Origin: Candidatus Aenigmatarchaeota archaeon
GTDB taxonomy: Archaea > Aenigmatarchaeota > Aenigmatarchaeia > CG10238-14
DNA length: 64,000 bases
Direction: 5' to 3'
Assembly (NCBI GenBank): GCA_017610225.1
Contig: JAFCCM010000003.1
Span: forward strand, 22,225 to 86,224
The notes beneath the pieces were generated by a model. That model did no database searches. It was not told where the DNA came from and worked only from the letters and a program-made list of their open reading frames with translations. Of this stretch, positions 9,131-16,519 are shown in pieces (position 1 is the stretch's first letter; every line of letters begins with the position of its first letter). Position numbers and translations under genes: made by a program.

Positions 9131-9367
9131 TCATCTTTTAATTTTTTCATAAAGTATTTTTGTATGAGACTCTAAAATATCTTTTGGATGTGTTTTTTGT
9201 ACTAATAATTGTTTTTTTAAACTTCTTAGTATCCTTGATATTCTCATATAATCATTGTTTGTACAATTAACATATTCAGTACCAATAAATAATTCAACAA
9301 CATTTCTTATTGAATATACTTTACCGTATTCCATTTTATTATATACTATATTTGAACTCAATAACAT
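9131..9367 (-). CDS. Probable small DNA-binding protein
   Basis: 78 aa. The spacing of the helices in VVELFIGTEYVNCTNNDYMR then ISRILRSLKKQLLVQKTHP suggests a winged-helix or helix-turn-helix fold. There is no exact family match. It sits among unknown small genes. Confidence 0.4.
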   Translation of the reverse strand: MLLSSNIVYNKMEYGKVYSIRNVVELFIGTEYVNCTNNDYMRISRILRSLKKQLLVQKTHPKDILESHTKILYEKIKR

Positions 9368-9372
9368 ATCAT

Positions 9373-9615
9373 TTACCTATCATTTTTAATAAATATAACT
9401 GTAGTATACCAACCCCAAAATATAAAATCAGGAATATATCCATTTTTTATAAATTTTTCGCATAAATTAAATAAATCAACACTTTTTGGTATCATTCCAA
9501 TTTTTCCAAAACTACCTAAAAATTTTATATTATATTTATATTTTGCTTGTAAAACTATAATTTCATCACTTACATGATCATAATTCCACATATTAAAATC
9601 AATTGTTGGTATCAT
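9373..9615 (-). CDS. Conserved-looking protein of unknown function
   Basis: 80 aa from the ATG at 9615 behind TGATTAAT. It has an aromatic-rich C-terminus (YIPDFIFWGWYTTVIFIKND). Soluble alpha/beta by appearance. No family recognised. Confidence 0.4.
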   Translation of the reverse strand: MIPTIDFNMWNYDHVSDEIIVLQAKYKYNIKFLGSFGKIGMIPKSVDLFNLCEKFIKNGYIPDFIFWGWYTTVIFIKNDR

Positions 9616-9616
9616 A

Positions 9617-9871
9617 TTAATCATCTATTTTAAAATATTTAAGTAATTGCTTGATTATACATTTATCTATATCAAATATTAATAAAATAAATAACATAAA
9701 AATTCCTAAAAGATAATCTTTTGAACAAAATAATTTAACACTACAAACAAACAAAAAGGTCCACAATACATATCCTAATGCAACAATTAATGTATATTTT
9801 ATTTTAAATAAATTATTATGTTTCTTGGCTGATTTTAATACAGTTTTAATTTCTTTTTCTTGATCTGTCAT
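9617..9871 (-). CDS. Small two-helix membrane protein
   Basis: 84 aa. A charged N-terminal helix (about 1-22) is followed by two hydrophobic helices (about 25-45 and 51-70). The stop overlaps the start region of the next gene. Function unknown. Confidence 0.5.
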   Translation of the reverse strand: MTDQEKEIKTVLKSAKKHNNLFKIKYTLIVALGYVLWTFLFVCSVKLFCSKDYLLGIFMLFILLIFDIDKCIIKQLLKYFKIDD

Positions 9872-9874
9872 AAT

Positions 9875-10192
9875 TTAATCACTTTTTTTAATCATTAATT
9901 CATAATCCTCTTTTTGCATTTTCACAGGAAGATTAAATTCATTCAAAAAATATACCATTGTTTTTTCATCAAATAATCTATCTTTTAAGATTATATCAAC
10001 ATTTTTTGAAAATTTGTCCATTGTTTCAATTAAACCATCATTACCAATTAACAAAGGCAATATTTCTTCATAACGCATATCTTTTAATAATGGATCAATT
10101 ATGCTGAGACCATATATAATCTTTTCAGCATCTGTCCTAACATCTTTACCAATAATATTTCTAAAGATAGCTTGTGTTATTTCTTCATACAT
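9875..10192 (-). CDS. Helical protein of unknown function
   Basis: 105 aa from the ATG at 10192 behind GGTGATTAAA. Wholly helical and acidic (for example AEKIIYGLSIIDPLLKDMRY). The overlap with the upstream gene stop suggests coupling. No family recognised. Confidence 0.4.
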   Translation of the reverse strand: MYEEITQAIFRNIIGKDVRTDAEKIIYGLSIIDPLLKDMRYEEILPLLIGNDGLIETMDKFSKNVDIILKDRLFDEKTMVYFLNEFNLPVKMQKEDYELMIKKSD

Positions 10193-10193
10193 T

Positions 10194-10364
10194 TTAATCA
10201 CCATTCAATTGTTGAATAATCTGTCTTGTCTCAGCACAATCACGCATCAGCTTTCGTTGATTACTATGATAACCCGCTTTACCCACTTGCAACTCATCTC
10301 GACAATATTGCTCTGGACAATTAGAACAATATTTCTCATAATAGCTTTTATATATACTTTCCAT
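10194..10364 (-). CDS. 56-residue cysteine motif protein
   Basis: Starts MESIYKSYYEKYCSNCPEQY. It has a CxxCxxxxC cluster, possibly for zinc or iron, and ends with a helix RKLMRDCAETRQIIQQL. A clear relative, broken by a frameshift, lies at 13635-13821. A seven-copy TTGAG repeat sits directly upstream of its ribosome-binding site, which could make expression variable. Confidence 0.55.
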   Translation of the reverse strand: MESIYKSYYEKYCSNCPEQYCRDELQVGKAGYHSNQRKLMRDCAETRQIIQQLNGD

Positions 10365-10373
10365 TCACATCAT

Positions 10374-10408
10374 CTCAACTCAACTCAACTCAACTCAACT
10401 CAACTCAA
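10374..10408. repeat. Seven tandem copies of CTCAA (TTGAG on minus)
   Basis: A perfect five-base microsatellite, seven units, 10 bases upstream of the minus-strand ATG at 10364. The last TTGAG runs into GATGATGTGAATG, the ribosome-binding region. Slippage would change promoter-to-start spacing without touching the protein. Confidence 0.85.
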
Positions 10409-10438
10409 ATTAAATTATAAAGATTAATATTACTGATA

Positions 10439-11125
10439 TCAATCCCAACAACTAGTTATTTTTATAACTTTATAATTCCAGTAAACACTATCAATTCCAA
10501 AATCTTTTGTCATGATATCATCATTCTGTGGTTCAACATAGATAATACCTCTATCTATCGTATTGAAAGCTACAAGCATATGACTTGTATCTTTATCAAG
10601 ATAATATAATATAGTACTACAACCAAATATACCTTCATCACGAGCATTTGCTATAAGTTTATTGCCAAAATCAGTACAAATATAAGATTCTGTAAATCTC
10701 TTTATATCTGTATGATCTCTCGATAAAAAGGATACAACTTGTTGATATGTTGGTCTGATTATCATTGTATCTATTGATAGATTATAATCAATATTTTCGT
10801 ATTCATCAATTTTATTAGTTAAATTATTTATTTTATTTGTTAAATTATCTATAATATTTGATTGTTTATCAATATATCTTTGATAATCTGTTTGTACAAA
10901 TATTAAATATTCTTGATGATCTGTTTGTATCGAACGTATATAATCGTCATAATAATCTTCAGTATCATCAAGATATTGACTTAAATCAGCAATATCATCT
11001 TGGTAATTATTAACTATATTTCGATTATTTATTACTGTAAATATCAATAATATTGATATTATTATCAATAAGATTTTTATACCAAAATCATAAATTATCA
11101 TATTTTTATTATTTTCATATAACAA
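10439..11125 (-). CDS. Membrane-anchored coiled coil with transglutaminase-like domain
   Basis: About 228 aa. I place the start at a TTG (11125) preceded by GGTGAT; the frame is open to an ATG at 11146. The N-terminal helix (about 10-32) is a membrane anchor, then about 80 residues of coiled coil. The C-terminal 110 residues have a conserved look: a Cys in TESYICTDFGNKL, then GCSTILYYL, HMLVAFNTIDRGIIYVEPQ. This resembles transglutaminase-like or papain-like cysteine-protease folds (Cys, His, Asp/Glu). Activity is inferred. It is the second gene of the operon from the promoter at 11300. Confidence 0.5.
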   Translation of the reverse strand: MLYENNKNMIIYDFGIKILLIIISILLIFTVINNRNIVNNYQDDIADLSQYLDDTEDYYDDYIRSIQTDHQEYLIFVQTDYQRYIDKQSNIIDNLTNKINNLTNKIDEYENIDYNLSIDTMIIRPTYQQVVSFLSRDHTDIKRFTESYICTDFGNKLIANARDEGIFGCSTILYYLDKDTSHMLVAFNTIDRGIIYVEPQNDDIMTKDFGIDSVYWNYKVIKITSCWD

Positions 11126-11146
11126 ATCAATCACCAAACATAACAA

Positions 11147-11263
11147 TCAATCCATTTTATCAACAATATTAGTAATAATTCTATTAATAATAACTGAAGA
11201 TACTTCTTCATTAACTTGCTCATCTATACAATCTCTAACAATTTTCAATTCTTCAACAGTCAT
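11147..11263 (-). CDS. 38-residue helical protein
   Basis: ATG behind GGTGATAAAAA; MTVEELKIVRDCIDEQ... is a short amphipathic protein. First gene behind the copy-2 promoter. Function unknown. Confidence 0.45.
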   Translation of the reverse strand: MTVEELKIVRDCIDEQVNEEVSSVIINRIITNIVDKMD

Positions 11264-11300
11264 TTTTTATCACCAATAATATTTTATACTTATTCATTTA

Positions 11301-11330
11301 TAAATATTTATATACTATAATATATATTAT
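11301..11330 (-). promoter_or_regulatory. Shared promoter/operator, copy 2
   Basis: Minus-strand ATAATATATATTATAGTATA then TAAATATTTA. Same AGTATA core as copy 1 followed by a TATA-like box, about 40 bases upstream of the ATG at 11263. Heads the operon that runs to 7651. Confidence 0.65.
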
Positions 11331-11677
11331 CATTTATACATAAACAGAGTAATTATTTGTATCATCAAAATAAAAGTAATAATACCATAAATAATTGTAT
11401 TTATATTTCCATAAACAATTGAACATAAAACTATAATTAACACAAATGAAACAAAACAAACACTTACTCTTACCATTGCTTCTAATTTGCCTATTTTATT
11501 ATGTATTTCAATATCTAAATTAACGATTCTTTCATTAATATTTTCATTAATATTTTCCCTAAGATTATCAATATATTTATAATTTTTAATATCAAAATCA
11601 CATAATGAATCTAATTCTTCATTTAAACTTGATAAATTATTTTTTATATTCTTAATTTTTTCTTTAATCTGATTCAT
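11330..11677 (-). CDS. Coiled-coil protein with two C-terminal helices
   Basis: 115 aa from the ATG at 11677 (GATGATAAAT upstream). About 60 residues of Asn/Glu-rich coiled coil, then two membrane helices (about 70-90 and 93-113). It overlaps the end of the ligase gene. Possibly a membrane tether. No family known. Confidence 0.5.
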   Translation of the reverse strand: MNQIKEKIKNIKNNLSSLNEELDSLCDFDIKNYKYIDNLRENINENINERIVNLDIEIHNKIGKLEAMVRVSVCFVSFVLIIVLCSIVYGNINTIIYGIITFILMIQIITLFMYK

Positions 11678-13001
11678 ATTTATCATCTCTTATACAAACA
11701 AACACAGGAAATCTTAATGCAGATACTCCATCTTTTGAAGGTTCTAATTCTCTATAACTAACTTCTACAATCTTACCAATTAATTCTCCTTCTTTATGTA
11801 ATTTTGTTAATAATTCTCTTTCAAAATCTTTAATTCCAGATGAAGCTTTAGTCCTAATAGTTCCATTTTTATTTTGAACTACTACACCATTTATTTGATT
11901 AGCAAATTTACCATTTCCATAATAACAATCAATAACTTTTAAATCGAGATTTTCTTTAGGTACAATTTTATACCAACCTTTTCTTGAATTTTCTTCCCAA
12001 AACATATCAGTATCTTTTGTTACAACTCCCTCATCACCATTTAAAATTGCCTTTTCATAGAAATCTTTTAATTCTTCTTTATTATTAACAATAACTGAAT
12101 TTGATAATCTTAAATCAAATGTTTTTTTATAATTTTCCAAAACACATCTTCTATCATTTTGTATATTGTTTCTGAGATCAAGACCATTTATATTTAAAAT
12201 ATCAAAAACAACTATATCTAAACTTTTATTTCTTTCTATAATATTTTCAGCTTTTCGATGCATTCGTTTAGATAATGTTTCAAAATCAGATGATACTATT
12301 TCACTATCATATATAACAGAAAAACCGTTTATAGCATCTTTGAATTTTAATTTTAATTTCTCAACAATTTCAGGAAAATGTTCTGTTATATCATTATTTG
12401 CTCTTGAAACCAATACCACATTAACTATATCATCATTTTTTGTTATTGTAGGAATAGTTCTTTCTCCATCATATTTAATATCTGCTAGTCTAGGATATGA
12501 TAATTTATCAAGATTATTTAAATATGCTTTTCCACAAAGTTGAACTCTTTTTAATTTTATTTCATTCATCCCTTTAGCTTTTAATATCTTGTTATACGAT
12601 TTTAAATTAATACCTATACGCATATTTTTTTGTATTGCTCTAATAATCCAGGCCATATCTTCTGTTCTTGTCTTAAAAATTAAAAAATCTCTTAATTCAT
12701 TTATTTGTTTATTTCCACTACTATTTTGTAATTTTTTAACAAGATTTGATAATGATTCTGTTATTTCTATATCATTTGAATACGGATTTTGTTCTAAAAA
12801 TTCACCTAAATCCTGATATTTTTTATGTATCTTTTCATCATATCCAATTGCTTTTGCAATTCCTTTTTTAGAAATTCCATAAACAATTTGATTAAAACAT
12901 AAATTCATTATTTCAAAATGTTCTTCTGTGAATTTATCAATTGCAATTCTTTGTTTCTCGTTGGATCCACTAATATTTTTAATTTCTTCAAATATTTTCA
13001 T
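11664..13001 (-). CDS. ATP-dependent DNA ligase
   Basis: 445 aa. Seals nicks using ATP. The nucleotidyltransferase motifs are present in order: motif I DIKYDGERT (Lys is the AMP-accepting residue), motif III SVIYDSEIVS, motif IIIa VVFDILNING, motif IV GDEGVVTK and motif V WYKIVPKENLDLKVI. An OB-fold tail with ELEPSKDGVSALRFPVFV follows. It is slightly shorter than cellular archaeal ligases (about 550-600 aa), as in viruses. Expected to join Okazaki fragments with the PolB and helicase encoded further up the same strand. Confidence 0.92.
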   Translation of the reverse strand: MKIFEEIKNISGSNEKQRIAIDKFTEEHFEIMNLCFNQIVYGISKKGIAKAIGYDEKIHKKYQDLGEFLEQNPYSNDIEITESLSNLVKKLQNSSGNKQINELRDFLIFKTRTEDMAWIIRAIQKNMRIGINLKSYNKILKAKGMNEIKLKRVQLCGKAYLNNLDKLSYPRLADIKYDGERTIPTITKNDDIVNVVLVSRANNDITEHFPEIVEKLKLKFKDAINGFSVIYDSEIVSSDFETLSKRMHRKAENIIERNKSLDIVVFDILNINGLDLRNNIQNDRRCVLENYKKTFDLRLSNSVIVNNKEELKDFYEKAILNGDEGVVTKDTDMFWEENSRKGWYKIVPKENLDLKVIDCYYGNGKFANQINGVVVQNKNGTIRTKASSGIKDFERELLTKLHKEGELIGKIVEVSYRELEPSKDGVSALRFPVFVCIRDDKYESD

Positions 13002-13016
13002 TTTATATCATCTCTT

Positions 13017-13355
13017 TCATTTAATAATTATAACTGCTTTATTTTGTCTTTTAGCAGTATTTATTGTATTCAATGTTCCACTATGTTGTTTTTTATCAAA
13101 AGCAATCAACATATCAGATTTAAATGTAATTTTTGTATTTCTATCAAAATATCTTTTTGGTGATGGTAATTTAAAATTTGGATATATTATTCTAAATTCA
13201 AGACCTTTTTCTTTAGCATATTGTTGTGCAAATGAATCTACACCTTCAGCACCACCTGAAATTAAAATATCATTATCATTAACATGTTTATCTAATACTT
13301 CTTTTATTCTTTCATAATTCCACCCAGTACGATTACCAACTATTCCAATTTTCAT
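13017..13355 (-). CDS. SLOG/DUF2493-family protein (YspA-like)
   Basis: 112 aa. The Rossmann-like pattern MKIGIVGNRTGW ... ILISGGAEGVDSFAQQYAKE ... LEFRIIYPNF ... SDMLIAFD ... SGTLNTINTAKRQNKAVIII is typical of the SLOG superfamily. Its members bind nucleotides or nucleic acid, and many phages carry them. The substrate is unknown. It lies 15 bases before the ligase gene and shares its operon. Confidence 0.75.
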   Translation of the reverse strand: MKIGIVGNRTGWNYERIKEVLDKHVNDNDILISGGAEGVDSFAQQYAKEKGLEFRIIYPNFKLPSPKRYFDRNTKITFKSDMLIAFDKKQHSGTLNTINTAKRQNKAVIIIK

Positions 13356-13621
13356 TTTATATCATCTCTTTCAATCATTTTTTTATATTCTAAATCAACC
13401 AATCTACAATTAATATCCAATTCAATTATTCTATATTCTATAGGATCATAACAACCTACAAACCTATCATATGTCATATTTCTTTCGATACATTTTTGTT
13501 CTTTAACAATATCACATGTATCAATATGATTATAAAATTCTGGTGGTTTAGCATATGCTAAACATAAAATAAAAAATGCCCACAGACCAATTACAATTAA
13601 AATTTTAGTATTATCATTCAT
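13352..13621 (-). CDS. Single-helix membrane protein
   Basis: 89 aa from the ATG at 13621, preceded by GGTGATTTCAA; the open frame extends 33 bases further. The N-terminal helix (about 6-25) is followed by a hydrophilic part with four Cys. Stop and next start overlap. Function unknown. Confidence 0.5.
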   Translation of the reverse strand: MNDNTKILIVIGLWAFFILCLAYAKPPEFYNHIDTCDIVKEQKCIERNMTYDRFVGCYDPIEYRIIELDINCRLVDLEYKKMIERDDIK

Positions 13622-13634
13622 ATTTGAAATCACC

Positions 13635-13821
13635 TTATTTTTTAAATTGCTCAACTATCAATCGCATTTCTGCACAACTAAGCAACACTTCTTGTTTTTT
13701 TAATAGAATAATCGATCTGTGCTGTAAGATAAACTAAACATTTTTGATCTGTACAATTTAAACAATATTGTTTAAAATACATAGCATACGGACTATCTTC
13801 TTTTAAATCATAATTATTCAT
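13635..13821 (-). pseudogene. Frameshifted relative of the 10194-10364 cysteine protein
   Basis: The ATG at 13821 opens MNNYDLKEDSPYAMYFKQYC LNCTDQKC, and the frame stops at 13678. Just before that, in a run of seven A, a shift of one base continues into QEVLLSCAEMRLIVEQFKK, ending at 13635. That tail matches RKLMRDCAETRQIIQQL of the intact paralogue. It could be a true frameshift mutation, a sequencing slip at the homopolymer, or programmed frameshifting. Confidence 0.6.
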
Positions 13822-13899
13822 ATTTAATCATCCAAAATTATATTAATAAATTTTTAGAAACAACACATAAAAGCAATTTGATGTATTATTTTTTCTAAA

Positions 13900-14115
13900 T
13901 TAATTATCATAATAAATATATTCTATACCCTCACGAATTATATTTATAGTCGATGCATTCCAATTAAATAAATTCATTTCTTTTTCAGCTTTCATTATAT
14001 TACCTGATCTTCCGATAGATTCATCAATAGATAATAAAAAATTTTCAACAGCTTTTTTATTAACATTAATCCTATTACTATATTCTTGTATCTTATCTTT
14101 TGTTAATTTTTTCAT
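13900..14115 (-). CDS. Small helical protein, possible DNA-binding
   Basis: 71 aa, basic start MKKLTKDKIQEYSNRINVNK. ATG preceded by ATGATTAAAT. Three predicted helices. No family recognised. Confidence 0.45.
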   Translation of the reverse strand: MKKLTKDKIQEYSNRINVNKKAVENFLLSIDESIGRSGNIMKAEKEMNLFNWNASTINIIREGIEYIYYDN

Positions 14116-14134
14116 ATTTAATCATTATTTTTAA

Positions 14135-14533
14135 TTATTTAATACTATTCAATGATTCCATAAATATTTTATTGCATTTTTCACTGCATAAATCAGTCGA
14201 AAAAGAATCATTAAAAATATATCCGCCACAATTTAAACATTTACCAATTGGCTCTGATTTATTTTCATCCCATTCAATATATTTTATAATAAAACCAAAT
14301 TGTTTTTTAGTAGGATCAACAATAATTCCATTCTTTGTTTTTAACCACCAATGTTCTATTTTAGAATTTTTTTGATTAAAGACAAATACATGACCACGTT
14401 TTCTTATTAATTCAGGAAAACATTTTAACATTTCTATAGTTGCTTTTTCACACATACCATAAACATTTTTATGTTTTTTTTGATATTTTAATATCCAATC
14501 AATGTATTTTTTATTGATTTTATTATCATTCAT
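14135..14533 (-). CDS. Phage-type HWWL...DPT protein with zinc ribbon
   Basis: 132 aa. The central motif HWWLKTKNGIIVDPTKKQF and the tail GKCLNCGGYIF ... LCSEKCNKIF match a small protein common in tailed phages and archaeal viruses. It has a papain/transglutaminase-like core (Cys near residue 27 in YGMCEKATIEML, His 62, Asp 73) fused to a zinc ribbon. Its role is not known; the family description is from memory of recurring phage genes. Its ATG overlaps the stop of the damaged gene upstream. Confidence 0.55.
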   Translation of the reverse strand: MNDNKINKKYIDWILKYQKKHKNVYGMCEKATIEMLKCFPELIRKRGHVFVFNQKNSKIEHWWLKTKNGIIVDPTKKQFGFIIKYIEWDENKSEPIGKCLNCGGYIFNDSFSTDLCSEKCNKIFMESLNSIK

Positions 14534-14810
14534 ATTTAATCAGCTTCTCCATACGTATTATATGGTATGTTTTTTTTATTACATCATTGGGTTTTACTTT
14601 TACTTTAGGGAATTTATGTAATATTGTTTCTTTCATTTTTTCATGCCCTGCCTTTTCATTCATTCCTTGACTTAAAACAATATTACCAAATATAATTAGT
14701 GTTCCATTATGAAATTCTAAATTTTTTAACTCGTTAAAAAAATAAAGTTCGTTCTCTATTTTTTCGATATCTTCTTTAAAAACATTTGTACCTTTAATTA
14801 TTGGTGGTGG
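14526..14810 (-). pseudogene. Gene lacking its 5' end
   Basis: An open frame of about 94 codons ends in TGA at 14526, overlapping the next ATG, but has no usable start. The first in-frame Met is mid-protein (SQGMNEKAGHEKMKE), and upstream the frame closes at TAA 14811-14813 inside a strong hairpin. The coding character is good (KEDIEKIENELYFFNEL). I read it as a gene whose 5' part was replaced. A shorter protein from an internal ATG remains possible. Confidence 0.5.
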
Positions 14811-14829
14811 TTAGGAATATACCACCACC
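14803..14829. repeat. Nine-base-pair hairpin at the broken gene end
   Basis: GGTGGTGGT, 9-base loop, ACCACCACC. It is GC-rich against a very AT-rich background. Beyond it, 14836-14881 contains two weaker foldbacks (around CCCAATATGGG and GGAC...GTCC), so the whole 14803-14881 stretch may be a structured RNA or a mobile-element end. Confidence 0.6.
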
Positions 14830-14869
14830 GAAGTGAATCCCCAATATGGGTTTAAATTGAGGACTATTA

Positions 14870-15115
14870 CTAAGGTCCACTAAGATTAGCCTCCTCTTCT
14901 GCTGTATGGTCTGACTCTGGTACTTCAATACCTTGCTCTATCTTACCACAATTTGAACAAAAATGCTTACATTTTTTTGAGTCTGTAAAATTATAATCGC
15001 ACCAAATAGTATCTCCATCTTTAAATTCAACACCACACTTCTTACACATGGTTATTATTATACCACAATCTGGACATACTATATTAGTTTCAGCTATGCA
15101 TTCATCTATTCCCAT
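14870..15115 (-). CDS. Double zinc-ribbon protein
   Basis: 81 aa. CPDCGIIITMCKKC and CKHFCSNCGKIEQG give at least two CxxC pairs with an additional Cys (IWCDYN). Base and codon use are less AT-rich than the neighbours, hinting at a different origin shared with the gene upstream. Function unknown. Confidence 0.55.
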   Translation of the reverse strand: MGIDECIAETNIVCPDCGIIITMCKKCGVEFKDGDTIWCDYNFTDSKKCKHFCSNCGKIEQGIEVPESDHTAEEEANLSGP

Positions 15116-15511
15116 TCAAATCAACTCCTTACCTGCAAGTTTATCAATATTTTCAATTATATCTTTTTGTATTTGTCCGGCATTTTGTCCATTTATGACT
15201 CTTATATTAATAATATTCTTAATATTTTTAATAAACTCTTTTACATCACAAATCTCTAAATGAGAATCATAAGGATCTAATGGCTCACCTGTTACAATAT
15301 TTTGAGATAATGATATCTTTTCTTCCATAAAGACCCAATCATCTGCAAGGATATCATCAGCCTCAAAGTTAAAAAACTTATCAGTATGTTCTGATTTGAT
15401 TTTTAATCGTTTACCTGAATATTCAATATAAGCAAATATATCTTTCTCCCATACACTTCTTTTAAATTTTGATTCTGATGTTGCTTTTCTTACGATTTCT
15501 TTTAAATCCAT
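15116..15511 (-). CDS. DUF2829/Tad2-like protein (tentative)
   Basis: 131 aa. Residues 1-62 follow the small phage fold of DUF2829 proteins: a start helix, KRSVWEKDIFAYIEYSGKRL, then the signature ADDILADDWVF, like the LLAEDWE ending of that family. Some DUF2829 members (Tad2) sequester the signal of Thoeris defence. The C-terminal half (about 70-131) is an extra helical part not seen in short members. Assignment rests on a short motif and is uncertain. Confidence 0.35.
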   Translation of the reverse strand: MDLKEIVRKATSESKFKRSVWEKDIFAYIEYSGKRLKIKSEHTDKFFNFEADDILADDWVFMEEKISLSQNIVTGEPLDPYDSHLEICDVKEFIKNIKNIINIRVINGQNAGQIQKDIIENIDKLAGKELI

Positions 15512-15553
15512 AACAATCTCCTTAAATATATATTTTTAATCACTTATAATTAT

Positions 15554-15676
15554 TGGTACTGAATGGGATTTGAACCCACACAAAGAGCTTCAATGGCGTT
15601 GCATATGACTACCATTCATATCACGCTTTATCTCTAACCGTGTAATACTCGCCTCGTCTATTTTCGCCACAGCACC
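15554..15676 (-). tRNA. tRNA-like gene with interrupted anticodon/variable region
   Basis: Ends pair as an acceptor stem (GGTGCTG with CAGTACC), then A as discriminator. The T arm is GTGGG TTCAAAT CCCAT. A D-arm-like GCGAAAATAGACGAGGC follows the first stem. A stem TATTAC/GTGATA carries a 17-base loop containing GGTTAGAGATAAA, and a second stem AATGG/CCATT follows, so an intron or a long variable arm is likely. 123 nt. Anticodon not assignable by eye. A homologue on the plus strand is split at 39973-44173. Confidence 0.55.
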
Positions 15677-15696
15677 ATTATTATTATTATTATTAA

Positions 15697-15718
15697 AGTT
15701 GGTGCTTTTACACCAACT
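15697..15718. repeat. Hairpin between tRNA-like genes
   Basis: AGTTGGTG, loop, CACCAACT (minus-strand reading with loop TAAAAG). It lies between two tRNA-like genes and resembles the hairpin at 15833-15854. Possible processing signal. Confidence 0.5.
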
Positions 15719-15743
15719 TTGAATAGATATCTACTCGTTAATT

Positions 15744-15820
15744 TGATGTTGGTGAGATTTAAACTCACATCTTACTATAAATCGATAGATAAATAGTCAT
15801 TTTAATTAAACTACAACATC
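15744..15820 (-). tRNA. tRNA-like gene, 77 nt
   Basis: Perfect acceptor pairing GATGTTG/CAACATC, T arm GTGAG TTTAAAT CTCAC and discriminator A. The anticodon stem ACTAT/ATAGT is perfect but its loop is 14 bases rather than 7, and the D arm is very AT-rich and weak. Isotype not called. The overall length suits a tRNA, so this is the most tRNA-like of the minus-strand set. Confidence 0.55.
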
Positions 15821-15832
15821 ATAATTATAATG

Positions 15833-15854
15833 TGGGTTTTTACACCCACATCTA
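15833..15854. repeat. Hairpin identical to one at 39364-39385
   Basis: Eight-base-pair stem ATGTGGGT/ACCCACAT with loop GTAAAA. On the minus strand it precedes the tRNA-like gene at 15744-15820 by 12 bases. The identical hairpin and the next 8 bases recur before a plus-strand tRNA-like gene. Confidence 0.75.
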
Positions 15855-15930
15855 TAGATCAATCAATTTAAAATATCCACATACTTCGAGATCCAACCTC
15901 AAATATCTTAAATCGCTATTTTTTACATTC

Positions 15931-15977
15931 CGATGCTGATAGGACTTTAACCTATTGTGAATCAGAATCACAGCACC
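15931..15977 (-). ncRNA. Mini tRNA-like hairpin lacking a D arm
   Basis: 47 nt. Acceptor stem GGTGCTG/CAGCATC and T arm ATAGG TTAAAGT CCTAT are complete. Between them lies only TGATTCTGATTCACA, which folds as a stem of three or four pairs with the 7-base loop TTCTGAT. It is either a D-armless tRNA mimic, a tRNA with its middle deleted, or an acceptor/T-arm minihelix. Confidence 0.4.
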
Positions 15978-16006
15978 ATTTAATTTCATTTAATTTTGTG
16001 AATATA

Positions 16007-16034
16007 ACACATACCAATGGAGGTTGGTACGTGT
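16007..16034. terminator. Hairpin upstream of the tRNA-like cluster
   Basis: ACACATACCAA, loop TGGAGG, TTGGTACGTGT: ten pairs with one A-C mismatch. The stretch 15978-16113 around it holds no gene that I can support. It may end the transcript from 16428 or protect the RNA cluster that follows. Confidence 0.4.
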
Positions 16035-16113
16035 AGTATAGAGGTTTGAAATATAATTTTAATTTTGAGGGAAACTCACCATTTGAATAAATGATGATAA
16101 AACTTTCCTCATT

Positions 16114-16257
16114 TCATTCTTCTATAAATTTACTCCATGTAAACTTAACACATTTACATTTTTTACATGATCCATGACCTTCTGTAAAAGTATCATTATG
16201 TTCACTTCTTTTATGACCACACGTACATAATTCATCTAAAATTATTTTATCTGACAT
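16114..16257 (-). CDS. 47-residue zinc protein (CxCGH...CxxCxC)
   Basis: CTCGHKRSEHNDTFTEGHG then SCKKCKCVKFTW: a compact metal site of Cys and His typical of tiny phage and archaeal proteins of unknown role. It ends before the RNA cluster. Confidence 0.6.
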   Translation of the reverse strand: MSDKIILDELCTCGHKRSEHNDTFTEGHGSCKKCKCVKFTWSKFIEE

Positions 16258-16266
16258 ATAAACACC

Positions 16267-16428
16267 TTATTTGATTATAATTCTTTTAAAAATATCTTTA
16301 GGAGTATTACCTTTATCTAAAACAAACTTTTGTTTATCTTCATCAGACAAATATAAAACTAATTCTAAATCAGAGTTAGTTTTCATCTTAATTTTTGCTT
16401 TTATTTCTTTTATTTCTTTTATTTCCAT
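16267..16428 (-). CDS. 53-residue helical protein
   Basis: Repeated start MEIKEIKEIKAKIKMK, then an acidic tail DEDKQKFVLDKGNTPKDI. ATG behind GATGATAAAA. First gene behind the copy-3 promoter, heading the long operon that includes the RNA cluster and ligase. Function unknown. Confidence 0.5.
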   Translation of the reverse strand: MEIKEIKEIKAKIKMKTNSDLELVLYLSDEDKQKFVLDKGNTPKDIFKRIIIK

Positions 16429-16487
16429 TTTTATCATCTCAAAGTTTTACGGTTTTACACCGATATTATTTAATTATCACTCTTTCT

Positions 16488-16518
16488 TTATATACTTATC
16501 TATACTGTAGTATATAAA
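16488..16518 (-). promoter_or_regulatory. Shared promoter/operator, copy 3
   Basis: Minus-strand TTTATATACTACAGTATAGA then TAAGTATATA. Same core TACTACAGTATA as copy 1. About 60 bases upstream of the ATG at 16428. Confidence 0.65.
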
Positions 16519-16519
16519 A

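Noticed and set aside
10374..10408. CTCAA array as a CRISPR or origin iteron
   Set aside because: Units are five bases with no spacers and no flanking origin features; it is a microsatellite.
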